64,000 nucleotides of DNA, from contig CAZLMW010000013.1 of the NCBI GenBank assembly GCA_964560875.1, forward strand, positions 25,668-89,667, in the 5' to 3' direction. The stretch comes from CAZLMW01 sp964560875 (GTDB lineage: Bacteria > Myxococcota_A > UBA9042). Of the stretch, positions 61,301 to 64,000 are shown one piece after another; positions within the stretch are counted from its first letter, which is position 1, and every line of letters begins with the position of its first letter. The position numbers and the translations under genes are program-made. Under the pieces are notes generated by a model, which worked only from the letters and a program-made list of their open reading frames with translations, was not told where the DNA came from and made no database searches.

Positions 61301-62647
61301 TCAAACGTCGCGCCGCACCACGCGGGCAAGCGCCGCCTTGGGTCGCACCAGCGCCCGCGCGACGATCTGCGGCATGTGGTCGTCCATCAGCTCGAAGTGT
61401 GCGCGCTGGCCGATGGTCGCGAGGGCGACGAGGGCTTGGGTGTGGGTCAACGCCTCGGAACGACGCGCGGCCGGATCGGCGCCAAATGGCATGAACGCGA
61501 ATTCGTCCCGCAGCTCGGATGCGAGCGGCAGGAACCGGTCAGGATCGAACCGTTCGGGGTCGGGATAAAGCGTCGGTACGCGGTGGATGAGCCATGGGCT
61601 GATGACGGCGACCGTCTTGGCCGGCAAACGATAGGGACCGACCCACACCCGCCGCCTGGCGCCGCGCGCGATGGTGTGACGCGGTGGATACAGCCGCATT
61701 GTCTCGCGCAGGACCCGCGCTGTGCAGCTCAGTTTGTTGATTGTGGTGCGGTCGGGTGGGGCGCCATCGAACACCCGTCGCAGCTCGGAGACGACCTTGG
61801 CGCGCACGTCGGCGTGGCGAGCGAGCAGGGCCCAGGCGAAGGTGAGCACGCTGGCGACCGATTCAAAGCCGCTGAGCAGCAGGCCGACCAGGTAGTCGCG
61901 GATCTCGGCGGTCGGCAGCGGCTCGTTGCTGCGGGTGCGGGCCAGCACGAGCATCGACAGGATGTCGTGCCGATCTTCGGTGTCTTCGTAGCGCGCGTGG
62001 ACGATGGTGGTGATGAGCCGATGCAGGTCGTCTCGCGCGGCGATGGCCTGCCGATTGCGTTCGGTGCCAAATCGCAGCGGCAGGCTGAGGGGGTGCTCGA
62101 CGCGGCTGTCGATCCAGCGGCGCACCGTGTCCAGGGCTGCGGCCATGCGGTCGATGTGTGGGTCGACGTCGTCGGCGAACAGCGCGCGGCCGATGGCGAT
62201 GGTGCTCAGGCGCAACATCTCGTGGTGAATGTCGACCAGGCCGCCGGGCCGCCACCGGTGTGCCGCGGCGTCAGCGGCGTCGATCATGGCGTTGGCGTAG
62301 CGGGCCAGGCGGTCTTGCTCAAACGCGCTACCTACGACCTGCTCGACGCTCCGTGAATCGGCGCTCAGCGGCAGCAGGCGTTTGCCGAATACGCCGCTGG
62401 TCAAGCCGGCGAACATCTGCTCTTTGCGGAACGACGTGGCGTTCTTGACGAGGACGTCGGCGGCCAGGTCGGGACCGTTGAGGACGACGGCGCGCACCGG
62501 TCCGACCCGAATGGCCCCGGCTTCCCCGCAGTGGTCGGTCACGCGACCGAGGAATGTCAGCCATTCGTCGCGCAGCGCGTCGAGATTGCCCAGCAAGGGT
62601 GTTGCCGGCATGCGCGGGATCGGCTTGGGATCCAGGGAGACGATCAT
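61301..62647 (-). CDS. Cytochrome P450 homologue lacking the heme-thiolate cysteine
   Basis: The 448-residue protein follows the P450 fold: proline-rich N-terminus, the I-helix region LLLSGFESVASVLTFAWALL (acidic residue kept, usual Thr is Ser), the ExxR of the K-helix in RVLRETMRLYPPRH, and the meander DPERFDPDRFLP. The heme-binding loop normally FxxGxRxCxG reads FGADPAARRSEALTHTQ. Arg stands where the cysteine should be, and the codons are unambiguous in the sequence. There is no frameshift and the frame is intact on both sides. It may be a pseudoenzyme or use a different ligand. It neighbours ctaB (convergent). Confidence 0.88.
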   Translation of the reverse strand: MIVSLDPKPIPRMPATPLLGNLDALRDEWLTFLGRVTDHCGEAGAIRVGPVRAVVLNGPDLAADVLVKNATSFRKEQMFAGLTSGVFGKRLLPLSADSRSVEQVVGSAFEQDRLARYANAMIDAADAAAHRWRPGGLVDIHHEMLRLSTIAIGRALFADDVDPHIDRMAAALDTVRRWIDSRVEHPLSLPLRFGTERNRQAIAARDDLHRLITTIVHARYEDTEDRHDILSMLVLARTRSNEPLPTAEIRDYLVGLLLSGFESVASVLTFAWALLARHADVRAKVVSELRRVFDGAPPDRTTINKLSCTARVLRETMRLYPPRHTIARGARRRVWVGPYRLPAKTVAVISPWLIHRVPTLYPDPERFDPDRFLPLASELRDEFAFMPFGADPAARRSEALTHTQALVALATIGQRAHFELMDDHMPQIVARALVRPKAALARVVRRDV

Positions 62648-62818
62648 CGAGACGCGTCCGGCGAGCGCACGGAAGACGGGCAGACGTCCGCTGACGGACG
62701 GTCAATCGAATTCCAAGTGGCGGTATGGGCTGTCGAACCCCAAGGATGCGCTGCCGACGACCAGATTGCGAGCGCTGGCTGCCGGTGCCGGGCCGGGAAA
62801 GACGCGCCAAACAGCGCT

Positions 62819-63859
62819 TCAGCCGTGCTGATCGGGGCCTGTGAGATTGCGGCGCAGCGTGTCGATGTCCGTCTGCCAGGCGCCGTAGGTGTGCGTCGGC
62901 CGGTAGCCCATCTGCACGTTGATGGCGAGCATGGCCGCGTTGCTTTCGGCGTTGCCCGTCCGCAGCGTCTGGATGTTCGGATAGTCGCGCCGCAGGCGTT
63001 GCCACATGGCGGCCTTGATCCAGCGGCCGATACCGCGGTTGCGGAACGGTTCGAGGACGACGGTTTCCCATTGCCAGGAGCCGTCGGCGCGATAGTCGTT
63101 GAGCAGAATCGATGTCATTGCCGCCGGTTCACCCTGTTCGGTCAGGGCCATGATGGCGACCATCCGCAGGCCGACGGCTTGGAATGATTCGCACACCTCG
63201 GCGACGTCATCGGCGCCAACAACGACGTCTTCGATGTCGAGATCGTCGATCGGTGCGTCGTTCATCGCGTTGAGCGTCCCGACATAGGCGCCGATCCACG
63301 GGTCTGGGCAGATACCGGCCCAGGAGACGAGTTGGAAGCTGGCTGCGCGTTCGGTGCGTCGGTCGATCCAGGCCTGCATCAACTCGCCATCCACAGCGCC
63401 GAGATCGATCTCCGAGTACCGCTCCGTGTAGCGCAGTGGTGCCCCCAGGCGGTCCCAGAATGCGCGTCGCCACGGCGTGTCACGGCCCCAGCCGAGGATG
63501 GACGTACGGCTGTCGGCGTCCGCAAGATCGAGCAGGCGGGCGAGTGTCGTTCGTCCGAGCCCGTCGTCGTTTTCGCCCATGTCGATCTCGAGCGACGAGA
63601 AGCCGAGGTTGTTGACGTCCCAGGTGAAGTCGATATGGCCGATCGCGACGGCCGTGCTGCCATCGAAACCGACGATCCGTTCATGGCGCGCGCGCTCGGT
63701 TCGGTCGTTGCGCAGGTACGCGGCGAGCTCGGCAGCCTGCGTCGGCTCCAGGTGAGGATCGATTCGCAGGTCGATGGCCTGCCGCAGCCGCAATGTCGCG
63801 TCGAACTCGTCGTCGGAGAGCTCGCGGGCGTTGACCCAGCGCACATCGACGTGTGTCAT
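62819..63859 (-). CDS. GNAT-superfamily acetyltransferase-like protein, probably two GNAT domains
   Basis: The 346-residue length fits a tandem GNAT protein. The C-terminal domain has the acetyl-CoA binding region WETVVLEPFRNRGIGRWIKA and the following LRTGNAESNAAMLAINVQMG, typical of GNAT motif A/B. The N-terminal half (SLEIDMGENDDGLGRTTLAR) looks like a degenerate copy. Similar double-GNAT proteins include mycothiol synthase-like enzymes, but the substrate here is unknown. Its ATG overlaps the upstream stop (ATGA), so the two are translationally coupled. Confidence 0.82.
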   Translation of the reverse strand: MTHVDVRWVNARELSDDEFDATLRLRQAIDLRIDPHLEPTQAAELAAYLRNDRTERARHERIVGFDGSTAVAIGHIDFTWDVNNLGFSSLEIDMGENDDGLGRTTLARLLDLADADSRTSILGWGRDTPWRRAFWDRLGAPLRYTERYSEIDLGAVDGELMQAWIDRRTERAASFQLVSWAGICPDPWIGAYVGTLNAMNDAPIDDLDIEDVVVGADDVAEVCESFQAVGLRMVAIMALTEQGEPAAMTSILLNDYRADGSWQWETVVLEPFRNRGIGRWIKAAMWQRLRRDYPNIQTLRTGNAESNAAMLAINVQMGYRPTHTYGAWQTDIDTLRRNLTGPDQHG

Positions 63860-64000
63860 GGCGTTCCCCCTTCGCCGGTCTCAAGCGTGACGTCGCGCAG
63901 ACAGCGGACGCCGGCGGGCCTGCCGTCAAGGAGCCCGGTGTCGCAGCCAGATCGGATCGGAGTTGTTCGGACGTGAGCGTCGCCGCACTCATCGGCAATG
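63856..64000 (-). CDS. C-terminal fragment of an unknown protein, cut by window edge
   Basis: The last 47 codons of a minus-strand frame end in TGA at 63856-63858, which overlaps the GNAT start as ATGA. The visible part (IADECGDAHVRTTPIRSGCD, then ...GRPAGVRCLRDVTLETG) has three cysteines and is open to the window edge. The overlap and composition make it a real gene rather than chance. The function cannot be judged. Confidence 0.6.
   Translation of the reverse strand, partial: IADECGDAHVRTTPIRSGCDTGLLDGRPAGVRCLRDVTLETGEGGTP

Overview
The window is high-GC chromosomal DNA from a Gram-negative bacterium. It looks like Myxococcota or a related deltaproteobacterial lineage. The evidence is the large number of lipoproteins with Ser/Gly/Asp-rich spacers and Cys-rich 'CNDGNPCT' or 'CNGLDDDCDGVIDD' repeats, a DUF2330 protein with a MYXO-CTERM-like tail, a Hanks-type kinase, an FHA/sigma-54 activator, and gene starts coupled by ATGA or GTGA overlaps. 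I see no rRNA, tRNA, CRISPR array, prophage or intact insertion sequence. The assignment is inference from gene content, not from a marker gene.

Layout. 1-3.2 kb: minus-strand hot-dog thioesterase, ThDP enzyme and an edge-truncated envelope protein, plus the remnant of a four-helix-bundle gene. 3.2-8.6 kb: minus-strand envelope proteins, including a three-gene operon in which two glycine-rich membrane paralogues flank a beta-barrel-like protein. 9-14.4 kb: dihydrolipoamide dehydrogenase, the DUF2330 surface protein and a 20-copy MORN-repeat protein. 14.4-23.4 kb: a TPR/PEGA envelope protein and a signalling cluster made of a degenerate tandem cyclase-like protein, a soluble histidine kinase, a REC-REC-adenylate cyclase and, convergently, an FHA/sigma-54 activator. 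23.5-29 kb: small ORF, methyltransferase, ApbE-like lipoprotein and a very large secreted sugar-dehydrogenase/cytochrome-like protein. 29-33 kb: lipoprotein, MscS-like channel, membrane protein, TetR regulator. 33.3-35.2 kb: divergent N-acyl-D-amino-acid deacylase-like amidohydrolase. 35-42.3 kb: Ser/Thr kinase and an 1896-residue tandem double UvrA. 42.5-49.8 kb: B12-radical SAM enzyme, PHP metallohydrolase, YihY/BrkB membrane protein, beta-propeller lipoprotein. 49.8-58.2 kb: Cys-rich lipoprotein, divergent PurD, TPR membrane protein, LamG lipoprotein. 58.2-64 kb: SCO1, small secreted proteins, CtaB (heme O synthase), a cytochrome P450 homologue without the heme-thiolate cysteine, a GNAT protein and an edge-truncated gene.

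The most unusual elements are these. An intergenic repeat with two tandem hairpins is present three times; its arms differ between copies by changes that keep RNA pairing. Three enzyme homologues (the P450, the ApbE-like lipoprotein and the cyclase/ATPase-like protein) have lost signature residues. One polypeptide carries two complete UvrA copies. Two near-palindromes in the TetR/amidohydrolase gap look like operators. Starts were moved to internal codons where signal peptides, Shine-Dalgarno sites or overlaps argue for it; these choices are stated per gene.
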